From JAGQUL01 sp039811765 (lineage in GTDB: Bacteria; Actinomycetota; Thermoleophilia; Gaiellales; SKUG01), in NCBI GenBank assembly GCA_039811765.1, contig JBDHZF010000023.1, positions 1 through 26,971 of the forward strand: a stretch of 26,971 nt of DNA, in the 5' to 3' direction. This document shows, in pieces, positions 1 to 7,343 of the stretch; the first letter of the stretch is position 1; each line of letters opens with the position of its first letter. A model generated the notes under the pieces. That model saw only the letters and a list, made by a program, of their open reading frames with translations. It was not told where the DNA came from and made no database searches. The translations under genes were made by a program, and so were the position numbers.

Positions 1-2
1 CC

Positions 3-140
3 AGCAAGCGCGAGGAGGACTTCGACGAGCCCGCTCCGCGCGGGCGGCCGCCCGCGGGACTCACCGCGAAGGAGCGCATGACGCGCAAGCTGCGAACGAA
101 GAAGGGCAAGGCGATCTACAATCGCCGCAAGCACACTACC
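3..140 (+). pseudogene. IS1182-like transposase, C-terminal fragment, truncated
   Basis: The frame beginning at base 3 reads through a Pro/Gly-rich hinge (RGRPPAGLTAKERM) into RKLRTKKGKAIYNRRKHT. This matches what I know of the C-terminal part of IS1182-type DDE transposases, in which a KLRTKRGRALYARRK-like stretch precedes a VEPVFGQ motif. That motif and the rest of the C-terminus are missing: after about base 140 the reading continues in unrelated sequence and base composition drops. The 5' part lies outside the window. I read it as a remnant cut at its 3' end, either by a second insertion or by deletion. It is not functional as seen. The IS family call is from memory of the motif, not from a search. 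Confidence 0.72.
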
Positions 141-260
141 ATGGAAGCCACTTCATCCATTAGTTGTGGCGAGAACATCAAGAAGATGCGGATCAGAACC
201 TGCACAGGAGCATATGCCTCATTTTCCGAAGTCAACCCTTTCGGCGGCGCGAGTTTTACA

Positions 261-266
261 TATAGT
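261..266 (+). promoter_or_regulatory. Candidate -10 element (TATAGT) of the small-ORF pair
   Basis: TATAGT lies in an AT-rich stretch, 11 nt before the GTG at 278, and would give a very short leader. No good -35 hexamer is seen at 16-18 nt spacing (the bases there are close to CTTTCG). The call rests on the -10 match and position only. Confidence 0.35.
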
Positions 267-277
267 TCCTGCGATCG

Positions 278-514
278 GTGGAGAGGCGGAACCGACATAC
301 AAGGAACGGCGAGCGCCAGCACATCGTTACCTTTGGTGTGCACTCCAGTGAATTCGGGAACCTACTTTCACTTTTCCGCAAGAATGAATTGGCTAACTCA
401 GCCGAAGAAGAACCAGAAGATCATCTGGCCATTTGGAAAGCCGAAACGACCGACATATTTCGGGGCGTCTGTGAAGTGCAGCATCAAAATTACCATAAGG
501 CCGGCTTGAAGTGA
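278..514 (+). CDS. Unrecognised small acidic protein (78 aa)
   Basis: I do not recognise this protein. It would start at GTG 278, just after a stop at 263-265 in the same frame, so it cannot extend much further upstream. There is no Shine-Dalgarno site, but a TATAGT hexamer lies 11 nt before the start. The second half has a cluster of acidic residues (SAEEEPEDH) followed by a Trp-containing stretch and one cysteine; no membrane segment is visible. Its stop overlaps the GTG of the next ORF by four bases, an arrangement typical of translationally coupled genes and the main reason to believe it. It could instead be a decayed 3' remnant of a longer gene. Function unknown. Confidence 0.35.
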   Translation: MERRNRHTRNGERQHIVTFGVHSSEFGNLLSLFRKNELANSAEEEPEDHLAIWKAETTDIFRGVCEVQHQNYHKAGLK

Positions 515-954
515 GTTTCCTCGCCTTGCTCGTTGCGGTGTTGTCACTGCTCATCGAGCCAACCAATAAGCCACTGCGATCTCCTCACACAATCCAGAAT
601 GATGCACGAATCGGACAAGCGATTTCGAATGAAACCGATGGCCTCGTGATGCCCATCACTCGAAGCGGAGTTCCGCGCAGCCAAGAACTGTGCCAGGAAC
701 GACACGACAAGGTTTCTTGCGCGCGCGTTGCCCGAGAATGGTTGCAACGAGGATTTGATGTCTCATGGACCGCGGCATCGAATACGACTAGCTACCGGGT
801 TTCGCCCGTTGCCTCGCGGTACTTGGTCACGCGATGTGTCGGTGCCGATTGCCTGGTGTTCTCGTGCGATGGGTCCCGCGTGCCAGAAATGTTGGGCCGT
901 TCGACCACGATTGACGCGTGGCTGCGCGCCTGTCCAACGGCGACGTCTCGCTGA
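511..954 (+). CDS. Unrecognised cysteine-containing membrane-anchored or secreted protein (147 aa)
   Basis: I do not recognise a family. The GTG start at 511 overlaps the previous stop, with an AAGG about 10 nt upstream as a possible ribosome binding site. Residues 2-15 are a strongly hydrophobic stretch (FLALLVAVLSLLIE) that could be a signal anchor, although no positive charge precedes it. The rest is soluble-looking and has six cysteines, in the settings ELCQ, VSCAR, TRCVG, ADCLV, FSCDG and RACP, which would suit disulfides outside the cytoplasm. Base composition is well below that of the surroundings. It converges on the secreted-protein gene at 984. A cargo gene of a mobile element is the likeliest reading; this is inference. 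Confidence 0.5.
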   Translation: MSFLALLVAVLSLLIEPTNKPLRSPHTIQNDARIGQAISNETDGLVMPITRSGVPRSQELCQERHDKVSCARVAREWLQRGFDVSWTAASNTTSYRVSPVASRYLVTRCVGADCLVFSCDGSRVPEMLGRSTTIDAWLRACPTATSR

Positions 955-983
955 ATCGCGTCGCCGCCGCTACGGACCGACGC

Positions 984-1883
984 TCACGTGTCCGGCGTCC
1001 ACGCGGGCGCCTTGGCGGCGCTCGACTTGATCAGGATCACTCGCGGGGCGCTGCGCACGAGCGAGCCGTTCACGGTGCTCTTGAGGAACGCTTGGTAGGT
1101 GAAGCGCTTCGTCTTGAGCTTGCGCTCCTTCGCGCTGAGCACGAACGACGTCCACACGCGCCCGGTGCTGCCGCTCGTGATCTTCAGGTAACGGGTGCCC
1201 GCCGCGCTCGACACCTTGATGTACGAGCGGCTGCGATCGATCGTGCCGAGATGCCGCACGTGGATCCGGAACACGAACGTTTTCAGCCGCGTGGAGCGGA
1301 TCTCCTTCACGCGCACGCCGCTGTTGACGTACGCCGCCGCGCCCAGGTTCAGATACGTGCCGTCGTCGATCGCCGTGCCGTAGATCTTGTTGGAGATGTC
1401 GGCAATCGACTGCTGCTCTTCCTCGGCGTCGACCGCGAAGGCGCGCACCGAGCTGACGATGTCGGCCGCGTCCGCCACGTTCGACTTGGACACGACCTGC
1501 CAGTAGTACGTCGTGCCGGCCTCGAGCGCGACGAGCTGGTCGTTGCCGAGCTGGTCGGCGCCGGTCGCCCATCGGTTGCAGCCCCAGTGGAAGGCGCCCG
1601 TCGTGTCGGCGCTGTCCTGCGCCCACACGAAGTAGCGGCAGTAGCGCACCGTGTTCTTCATCTCCGGATCGGTCGCGAGCAGCACCCACCGCGGCGTCTC
1701 GCGCTTGCCCGCGGAATCCGTGCTCGGATCGAACTGCACCATCGGTGCGAGCTCGAGCGAGTCGAAGTGCGCGCCGTCGGCCGGCGTCACCAGCGTCGCG
1801 CCGGCAGCGCCGGCCGTGGCCGGGATGCACAGCAGCGCCACGAGCGCCAGCAATGTCCGTCGAATCACCGCACCGTGATCCAT
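984..1883 (-). CDS. Secreted protein with FN3-like domain, function unknown (299 aa)
   Basis: The start at 1883 is set by a very strong Shine-Dalgarno site (GGGAGGAAG, about 5 nt before the ATG) and by the signal peptide that follows: MDHGAVIRR, then a hydrophobic run ending in AGAAGA, with cleavage near residue 28. The open frame extends further upstream, but that part is arginine-rich and not protein-like. After the signal, residues 29-150 resemble a fibronectin-III-type fold (TLVTPADGA at its start; LEAGTTYYWQVVSKS, a typical FN3 F-strand pattern). The C-terminal half (about 180-299) is basic and beta-rich, with repeated R/K-hydrophobic strands such as RLKTFVFRI and KLKTKRFTYQAF, and I cannot assign it. 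An exported surface or wall-binding role is an inference. It is divergent from the atp operon. Confidence 0.75.
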   Translation of the reverse strand: MDHGAVIRRTLLALVALLCIPATAGAAGATLVTPADGAHFDSLELAPMVQFDPSTDSAGKRETPRWVLLATDPEMKNTVRYCRYFVWAQDSADTTGAFHWGCNRWATGADQLGNDQLVALEAGTTYYWQVVSKSNVADAADIVSSVRAFAVDAEEEQQSIADISNKIYGTAIDDGTYLNLGAAAYVNSGVRVKEIRSTRLKTFVFRIHVRHLGTIDRSRSYIKVSSAAGTRYLKITSGSTGRVWTSFVLSAKERKLKTKRFTYQAFLKSTVNGSLVRSAPRVILIKSSAAKAPAWTPDT

Positions 1884-2177
1884 GTCGTCTTCCTCCCGAG
1901 ATACCGCGCAGGGATTGCGCCTCCTCCCGTACATCGCGTTGGCCGCTTCCAACGTTTCAATCAATTCAGGCTTCCTGCAGGACTTCATGGAATTGCGGCC
2001 GGGCCATGGCCGCACTCGCGCACGCCAGCGAATCGATCTGGTATGTTCGGCTAGACCCATCGGCCCTCCGAAGCGGTCGCGCGAGGTTGTCTCCCCAAGA
2101 CGGTCTTCCGCGCGCCGGCCACGTGTGCCGCCGGCCCGGTGCCCACCGAGCCGTCGAACAACGGAGATCGCGTCACC
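1884..2177. other. 294-bp divergent intergenic region before the atp operon
   Basis: I see no coding sequence here. It contains the leader of the minus-strand secreted-protein gene and the presumed promoter region of the atp operon. Visible structure: a GCGGCC/GGCCGC inverted repeat with a 7-nt loop at 1995-2013, a CCTGCAGG palindrome near 1973-1980, and a TATGTT hexamer at 2042-2047 that could be a plus-strand -10 element without an obvious -35. That would leave a leader of roughly 120 nt before the first operon gene. Nothing here matches a riboswitch I know. Confidence 0.5.
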
Positions 2178-2435
2178 ATGACTGGATCAGGTGCGCTCGC
2201 AGCCGGATGGCTGCTCGTGCTCACCACCGCCGCGTGCGCGGCGGCCGGCGCGCTCCTCGGCGGATTGGCGGACGTGCGGATGCTCGGCGGCCTCGCAGGC
2301 GGCGTGATCGGAATCGTGCTCGGATTCAGGCTCGTCTGGCTCCGTTACGTGGTGCCGGCCAACCAGGAGGACGAGGGACGGGACTACTCCCGCATCCGGA
2401 AATTCGATGACGACGACGATGACGACAGCTGGTGA
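2178..2435 (+). CDS. AtpZ-like small membrane protein (85 aa)
   Basis: First gene of the atp operon. I chose ATG 2178 over the in-frame GTG at 2139 because GGAG lies 11 nt upstream and the extra 13 residues are hydrophilic and unconserved-looking. Two glycine/alanine-rich membrane segments (residues about 7-27 and 35-56) form a hairpin, followed by a charged tail that ends in a run of seven aspartates and SW. Size, topology and position before atpB fit the AtpZ/AtpI group of small ATP-synthase-associated proteins, thought to assist c-ring assembly or ion supply. The family call rests on position and topology rather than on a diagnostic motif. Its 3' end overlaps the next gene by 29 bases; the Asp run is encoded by GAC/GAT repeats that also provide the next start. 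Confidence 0.6.
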   Translation: MTGSGALAAGWLLVLTTAACAAAGALLGGLADVRMLGGLAGGVIGIVLGFRLVWLRYVVPANQEDEGRDYSRIRKFDDDDDDDSW

Positions 2436-2883
2436 CACTCGCGACACGCCGCGATCGCTGCTCGCGTGGGCCGCGGGATCGCTGCTCGCGCTCGCGCTGC
2501 TGCCGATCAGCCTGCTGGTGGGCGTGCCGCTCGCCGCGTGGGCGATCGCGTTCGCGCTCGTCGTCGCCAATCGCGCGCTGCAATCGCTCGTGGTGTGGTC
2601 GGTGCGCGACTCCTCGCTCACCGTGCAGCTCGGCGCGCTCGGCTTCTCCACGATCTTCCGCGCGCTGCTCGTGGCGCTCACGCTGTTCTTCGTCGGCGCG
2701 AGCGTCGGCGGCCACGGCGACCGAACGGTCGGGCTGGATCGACCAGATCTCGCGAAGGCCGCGCTCGTGATCTTCGTCCTGTGCTTCACGCTCGACGCCG
2801 GCATCGAAACGATTCGCCGCGCGGGCGATCGCGAACGCCTCGCGCCGGACGACACGACCACCACGATGGAGACCACTGCATGA
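2407..2883 (+). CDS. AtpI-like membrane protein (158 aa)
   Basis: A membrane protein with about four predicted helices: residues 18-38, 44-62, 78-100 and 118-136. A charged C-terminal tail (RRAGDRERLAPDD) follows. It lies between the AtpZ-like gene and atpB and overlaps both, the latter by an ATGA, so translation is probably coupled. Proteins of this size and topology before atpB are usually annotated AtpI or ATP synthase protein I; I see no sequence motif that proves it. ATG 2407 is used; ATG 2419 is an alternative, since both fall within the repeated ATGACGACG tract and neither has a clear Shine-Dalgarno site. Having two such genes before atpB matches the AtpZ plus AtpI pairs known from other bacteria. 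Confidence 0.6.
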   Translation: MTTTMTTAGDTRDTPRSLLAWAAGSLLALALLPISLLVGVPLAAWAIAFALVVANRALQSLVVWSVRDSSLTVQLGALGFSTIFRALLVALTLFFVGASVGGHGDRTVGLDRPDLAKAALVIFVLCFTLDAGIETIRRAGDRERLAPDDTTTTMETTA

Positions 2884-3866
2884 GCCCCGTCACCGCCGCC
2901 GCGGCCGCCGCTGCCACCGATTCGCTGCCCGAGCCCACCGCCCCGAAGCAGCAGTCGCTCGTCGGACGCTTGTTCTTCCCAGTGGTGTTCCTCGCGCTTG
3001 CGGCGTGGGGCGTAATCCTCGCCACCGGCGACAAGGTGCCCAAGCCGGAGTTCGACCCGACGCACGAGTTCGACCTGTCGCAAGCCGAGATCGGCGGCGA
3101 CTGGGGCGCGTTCACGATCAACAAGGGCGTGATCTACCTCGCGATCGGCACGCTCGGCAGCGTCCTGTTCGCGATGTACGTGTACCGCAAGGCCGCCAAG
3201 CGCGACCGGCTCGAGACGCGTCCGCAGACCGCCGTGGAGATGGCGTATGAATTCGCGTACGACCAGATCGCCGGATCATTGCCCGCCGGCAAGCTATTCA
3301 ACCGCTACATGCCGTACGTGGCCAGCGTATTCATCTTCGTCTGGTTCCTGAACATGACGAGCTTCATTCCGCTGCCGCTCAACGCGCACGAGAACATCGG
3401 CGACCTCGACTACATGTACGCGTTCGGCGTGTACGCCGTCACCAGCAACATCTTCGCCACGGCCACGCTCGCGCTGCTCACCGTGGGCATCTACCACTAC
3501 GAGGGCATCCGCGCGCACGGCTTCGTCGGCTACCTGAAGACGTGGACCGCGGGGCAGACGGGTCCCGCCGGCGCGTTCGTGTGGGTGGTCGAGGCGCTCA
3601 CCAACCTCGTGCTCAAGCCGCTGTCGCTCGCAGTTCGACTGTTCGCGAACATGCTGAGCGGCCACATCCTGATCCTGCTCATGCTCGCGCTCGCGGGCGT
3701 GATCGCCGGCAGCTTGCTGGTGACGGTGCTCGCGCAGACGGCCGGCACGATCGTGGCGGTGGTCTTCTACCTGTTCGAGGCCGGCTTGGTCGCCTCGCTG
3801 CAGGCGTTCATCTTCGCCGTGCTGAGCGCGATCTACATCAGCTCGGCGGCGGAGCAGCACCACTGA
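2880..3866 (+). CDS. atpB: ATP synthase Fo subunit a
   Basis: Subunit a forms the two proton half-channels beside the c-ring in the membrane. At 328 aa it is somewhat long because of an Ala-rich N-terminal extension (residues 1-25). Five to six membrane helices follow. The hallmark SLAVRLFANMLSGH is present, with the essential arginine at residue 253 (equivalent to E. coli aArg210). The last two helices carry the usual FEAGLVASLQAFIFAVL motif. The start ATG overlaps the previous stop (ATGA), which excludes the longer open frame reaching back to 2466. It is followed by a 95-bp gap with two small inverted repeats before atpE. Confidence 0.96.
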   Translation: MSPVTAAAAAAATDSLPEPTAPKQQSLVGRLFFPVVFLALAAWGVILATGDKVPKPEFDPTHEFDLSQAEIGGDWGAFTINKGVIYLAIGTLGSVLFAMYVYRKAAKRDRLETRPQTAVEMAYEFAYDQIAGSLPAGKLFNRYMPYVASVFIFVWFLNMTSFIPLPLNAHENIGDLDYMYAFGVYAVTSNIFATATLALLTVGIYHYEGIRAHGFVGYLKTWTAGQTGPAGAFVWVVEALTNLVLKPLSLAVRLFANMLSGHILILLMLALAGVIAGSLLVTVLAQTAGTIVAVVFYLFEAGLVASLQAFIFAVLSAIYISSAAEQHH

Positions 3867-3878
3867 CAACACGAGTTT

Positions 3879-3925
3879 CCGGACGCGCGGGTGCGGGTCC
3901 GGTGCAAGGTCCTGATGCCAGGGCC
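3879..3925 (+). promoter_or_regulatory. Two small stem-loops between atpB and atpE
   Basis: CCGGAC (3879-3884) pairs with GTCCGG (3897-3902) across a 12-nt loop. GGTCCTG (3908-3914) pairs with CAGGGCC (3919-3925) across a 4-nt loop, with one G-U pair. Both lie just before the atpE ribosome binding site (GAAAGGCAAGGA). The E. coli atpE translation enhancer is a known precedent for a special leader in this place; a similar role here is inference. Confidence 0.35.
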
Positions 3926-3961
3926 GTGACACCCTGACAACGAAGAAAGGCAAGGACAAAC

Positions 3962-4189
3962 ATGGAAGTCGACGCAGCCAAGGCGCTCGCACTCGGCCTC
4001 GCGGCCGGTCTCGGCGCAATCGGCCCGGGCATCGGCGTGGGATACCTCGTCGGCAAGACGATCGAGGGAACGGCTCGCCAGCCGGAGATGGGCGGCCAGC
4101 TCCGCGGTCTCATGTTCCTCGGACTCGCCCTCACCGAGGCGATCACCTTCTACGCGCTGGTGTTCGGCCTCCTCGCCTTCTTCCTCTGA
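3962..4189 (+). CDS. atpE: ATP synthase Fo subunit c
   Basis: The 75-aa c-ring subunit is a hairpin of two membrane helices. Helix 1 carries the GxGxGxG packing motif (GAIGPGIGVG, 18-27), the polar loop carries ARQPE (38-42), and helix 2 carries the proton-binding glutamate at residue 59 (LALTEAITFY). The residue corresponding to Gln32 of the sodium-binding Ilyobacter c subunit is valine here, and the Ser after the Glu is alanine, so a proton-coupled ring is expected. A good Shine-Dalgarno site (AAGGCAAGGA) precedes the ATG, in line with the high copy number of this subunit. It is flanked by stem-loops on both sides. Confidence 0.97.
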   Translation: MEVDAAKALALGLAAGLGAIGPGIGVGYLVGKTIEGTARQPEMGGQLRGLMFLGLALTEAITFYALVFGLLAFFL

Positions 4190-4207
4190 GAAGGCACGAC
4201 CGCTTCG

Positions 4208-4249
4208 GCGCGGTCACCTCGTTCGCGCGACGCGACGAGGTGACCGCGC
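4208..4249 (+). promoter_or_regulatory. Perfect 15-bp stem-loop between atpE and atpF
   Basis: GCGCGGTCACCTCGT (4208-4222) and its exact reverse complement (4235-4249) enclose a 12-nt loop. No T-tract follows, so a simple intrinsic terminator is unlikely, and the operon continues 46 nt later. Possible roles are a 3' stabilising or processing structure that keeps atpE message in excess over atpF and the F1 genes, or a partial attenuator. The pairing is seen directly; the role is inference. Confidence 0.7.
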
Positions 4250-4294
4250 GACGCGGATCCAACAGGTGACAACGCACTACAAGGAAGCACCCCG

Positions 4295-4861
4295 ATGCTC
4301 ACGCTCATCGCAGCCGCAGAACATGCCTCAGACGACGAGATCAGTCCGATCCTCGCCCCGTACCCGGGGTTGATGTTCTGGACGATCGTCGCCTTCTTCA
4401 TCTCGCTCTGGGTGCTGAGGAAGTACGCATTCGGCCCGATCCAGTCCGCGCTCGACAAGCGACGCGCGGCCGTGAACGACGCCATCGACCATGCCGAGCA
4501 AGTGAAGGCCGAGGCCGCGCAGCTGCTCGACGAGTACAAGGCGCAGCTCGCCACCGCGCGCACGGAGTCCGATCAGATGCGCGAGCGCGCACGCAAGGAC
4601 GCCGACGAGCACGTCGCCCGCGTGAAGGCCGAAGCCGAGACGCAGCGCCAAGAGCAGCTCGCGCAGACGCAGACGCAGATCCGCGCCGAGGTCGACAAGG
4701 CGATGGGCGACCTGCGCGTCGCGGTCGCCGAGATGACCGTGACGGCGTCGGAGAAGGTCCTGCGCGGCTCGATCGACGCCAAGCAGCACGAGGCGCTGAT
4801 CGAGCAGGCCGTGGCCGATCTCGACTTCGATCGACTGCAGAAAGTCGGGGCCGGTTCGTGA
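4295..4861 (+). CDS. atpF: ATP synthase Fo subunit b
   Basis: The 188-aa peripheral stalk subunit. A short N-terminus is followed by one membrane helix (residues about 25-43, MFWTIVAFFISLWVL) and then a long, highly charged helix rich in Ala, Glu, Gln and Lys, expected to form the right-handed coiled coil. The middle is heavy in Gln (QRQEQLAQTQTQ). The C-terminal part (EKVLRGSIDAKQHEALIEQAV) is the usual delta-binding end. It has a ribosome binding site (AAGGAAG) and overlaps atpH by GTGA. Only one b-type gene is present, so the stalk is probably a b homodimer, unlike the fused b-delta of mycobacteria. Confidence 0.94.
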   Translation: MLTLIAAAEHASDDEISPILAPYPGLMFWTIVAFFISLWVLRKYAFGPIQSALDKRRAAVNDAIDHAEQVKAEAAQLLDEYKAQLATARTESDQMRERARKDADEHVARVKAEAETQRQEQLAQTQTQIRAEVDKAMGDLRVAVAEMTVTASEKVLRGSIDAKQHEALIEQAVADLDFDRLQKVGAGS

Positions 4862-5430
4862 GCGCGACCACCGCACGCCCATACGCGCACGCGCTGCTCG
4901 AAGCGTCGGGAAGCGACGCAGCGCGCGTTGCCGACGAGTTCGACGCGTTCGTGGCGATCCGCAAGGACGCGCCCGCCGAGTGGGAGCAGCTGCTCGCGCC
5001 CGGCGTGCCCGCCGCCGTTCGCAAGTCGACCATCGATCGCTTCCTGGCCGCTGGCACGCCGCAGGTTCGCAACGTGCTGAAGGTGCTCGTCGACAACGGA
5101 CGCCTCGAGGAAGCGCCGGAGATCGCCGCGGCGTTTCGCGAGCTCGTCAAACTGCAGCAGGACGAACTCGACGTGCATGTCACCAGCGCCGTCGAGCTGT
5201 CCAGCGACCTGCGCGCGAAGCTCGAGCAGCGTTTGAGCGAGAGCACCGGCAAGCAGGTGCGCCTGCACGCGAGCGTGGACCCCGAGATCATCGGCGGGCT
5301 CGTGGTGCGCCACGGCGACACCCTCGTCGACACCTCGCTCAAGGGACGGCTCGAGCAGCTTCGCCTCGACCTCGCGCGCCCGTCGCACGCCACATCTTCC
5401 GCCACCACCACCGATTCCAAGGACGACTGA
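4858..5430 (+). CDS. atpH: ATP synthase F1 subunit delta
   Basis: The 190-aa OSCP/delta protein joins the peripheral stalk to the top of F1. It starts with ARPYAHALLEAS, the typical first helix of the family (ARRYAxALFE), and ends with the conserved PEIIGGLVVRHGDTLVDTSLKGRLEQL (the GG-x-V-x-x-G-D pattern) around residues 142-168. A Ser/Thr/Asp-rich tail of about 18 residues follows. The start is GTG, embedded in the atpF stop (GTGA), so coupling is likely. It is a separate gene, not fused to a b subunit as in mycobacteria. Confidence 0.94.
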   Translation: MSATTARPYAHALLEASGSDAARVADEFDAFVAIRKDAPAEWEQLLAPGVPAAVRKSTIDRFLAAGTPQVRNVLKVLVDNGRLEEAPEIAAAFRELVKLQQDELDVHVTSAVELSSDLRAKLEQRLSESTGKQVRLHASVDPEIIGGLVVRHGDTLVDTSLKGRLEQLRLDLARPSHATSSATTTDSKDD

Positions 5431-5431
5431 C

Positions 5432-6940
<1,509 letters not shown>

Positions 6941-6950
6941 CGACGGACCG

Positions 6951-7343
6951 ATGACGACGAGCATCGACACCCGACCCGCGATCTGCGGCGTGACGATCTA
7001 CTCGCCGCGCCCTGACGTGCTAGCGTCGTTCTACGCGAAGGTGATGGCGACTCCGCTCGACGGCGGCGTGGACCACCTGAGCGGCGAGGCGATGTTCCGC
7101 ACGCAGGTCGAGGGCGTCGAGTTCGAGATCATCGGCACCAGCGCGTCGCTTGGTGCCGGGAGCATCCAGCCGTCGGTGCAGGTCGCGGACGGCGATGTCG
7201 GGGCCGCCGTGCAGCGCGCGCTCGACGCCGACGGCAGCGTCCACCTTGGCGCCGCCACGCACGACTGGGGCACGTTCGCGATCGTCGTCGACCCCGATGG
7301 AAATCGACTGGGGCTGTACGCCCCTTCGGAAGGTGAGGCCTGA
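6951..7343 (+). CDS. VOC-fold (glyoxalase-like) protein inside the atp operon (130 aa)
   Basis: Two beta-alpha-beta-beta-beta modules can be traced: GVTIYSPRPDVLASFYAKVM at the start and, in the second half, a strand and helix at SVQVADGDVGAAVQRAL ending in VVDPDGNRLGLY. This is the vicinal oxygen chelate fold. The usual metal ligands look absent. The His of the first strand is Gly, the His of the second module is Gln, and the Glu of the GNxxEL signature is Gly (GNRLGL). It is therefore more likely a binding protein, in the manner of bleomycin-resistance or antibiotic-binding VOC proteins, than a glyoxalase I. The gene starts 10 bases after atpA with a poor ribosome binding site, and its stop overlaps the atpG start (TGATG), so it is cotranscribed. 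Function unknown. Confidence 0.85.
   Translation: MTTSIDTRPAICGVTIYSPRPDVLASFYAKVMATPLDGGVDHLSGEAMFRTQVEGVEFEIIGTSASLGAGSIQPSVQVADGDVGAAVQRALDADGSVHLGAATHDWGTFAIVVDPDGNRLGLYAPSEGEA

Larger units (their letters stand above)
141..954. other. Low-G+C segment, probably horizontally acquired
   Basis: A hand count over bases 141-510 gives about 50% G+C, and the line 541-600 gives 31 of 60, against about 70% in a counted line of atpF. The segment starts where the transposase homology breaks off and ends close to the convergent secreted-protein gene. It holds two overlapping plus-strand ORFs and codons rare elsewhere in the window (AAA, AAT, TTA-type). I see no terminal inverted repeat or target duplication, but the left side of the element is outside the window. 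Confidence 0.55.

Noticed and set aside
116..343. 75-aa minus-strand ORF in the low-G+C segment
   Set aside because: No ribosome binding site, promoter or neighbour support; it overlaps the coupled plus-strand ORFs. Cannot be fully excluded.
1995..2013. GCGGCC/GGCCGC inverted repeat before the atp operon as an operator
   Set aside because: Short and G+C-only; such repeats are common by chance at this base composition, so it is only mentioned in the intergenic entry.
2466..2879. Long open frame upstream of atpB, which could extend the subunit to 466 aa
   Set aside because: The upstream part overlaps the AtpI-like gene in another frame and is arginine/alanine-rich shadow sequence; the ATGA overlap at 2880 gives a normal start.
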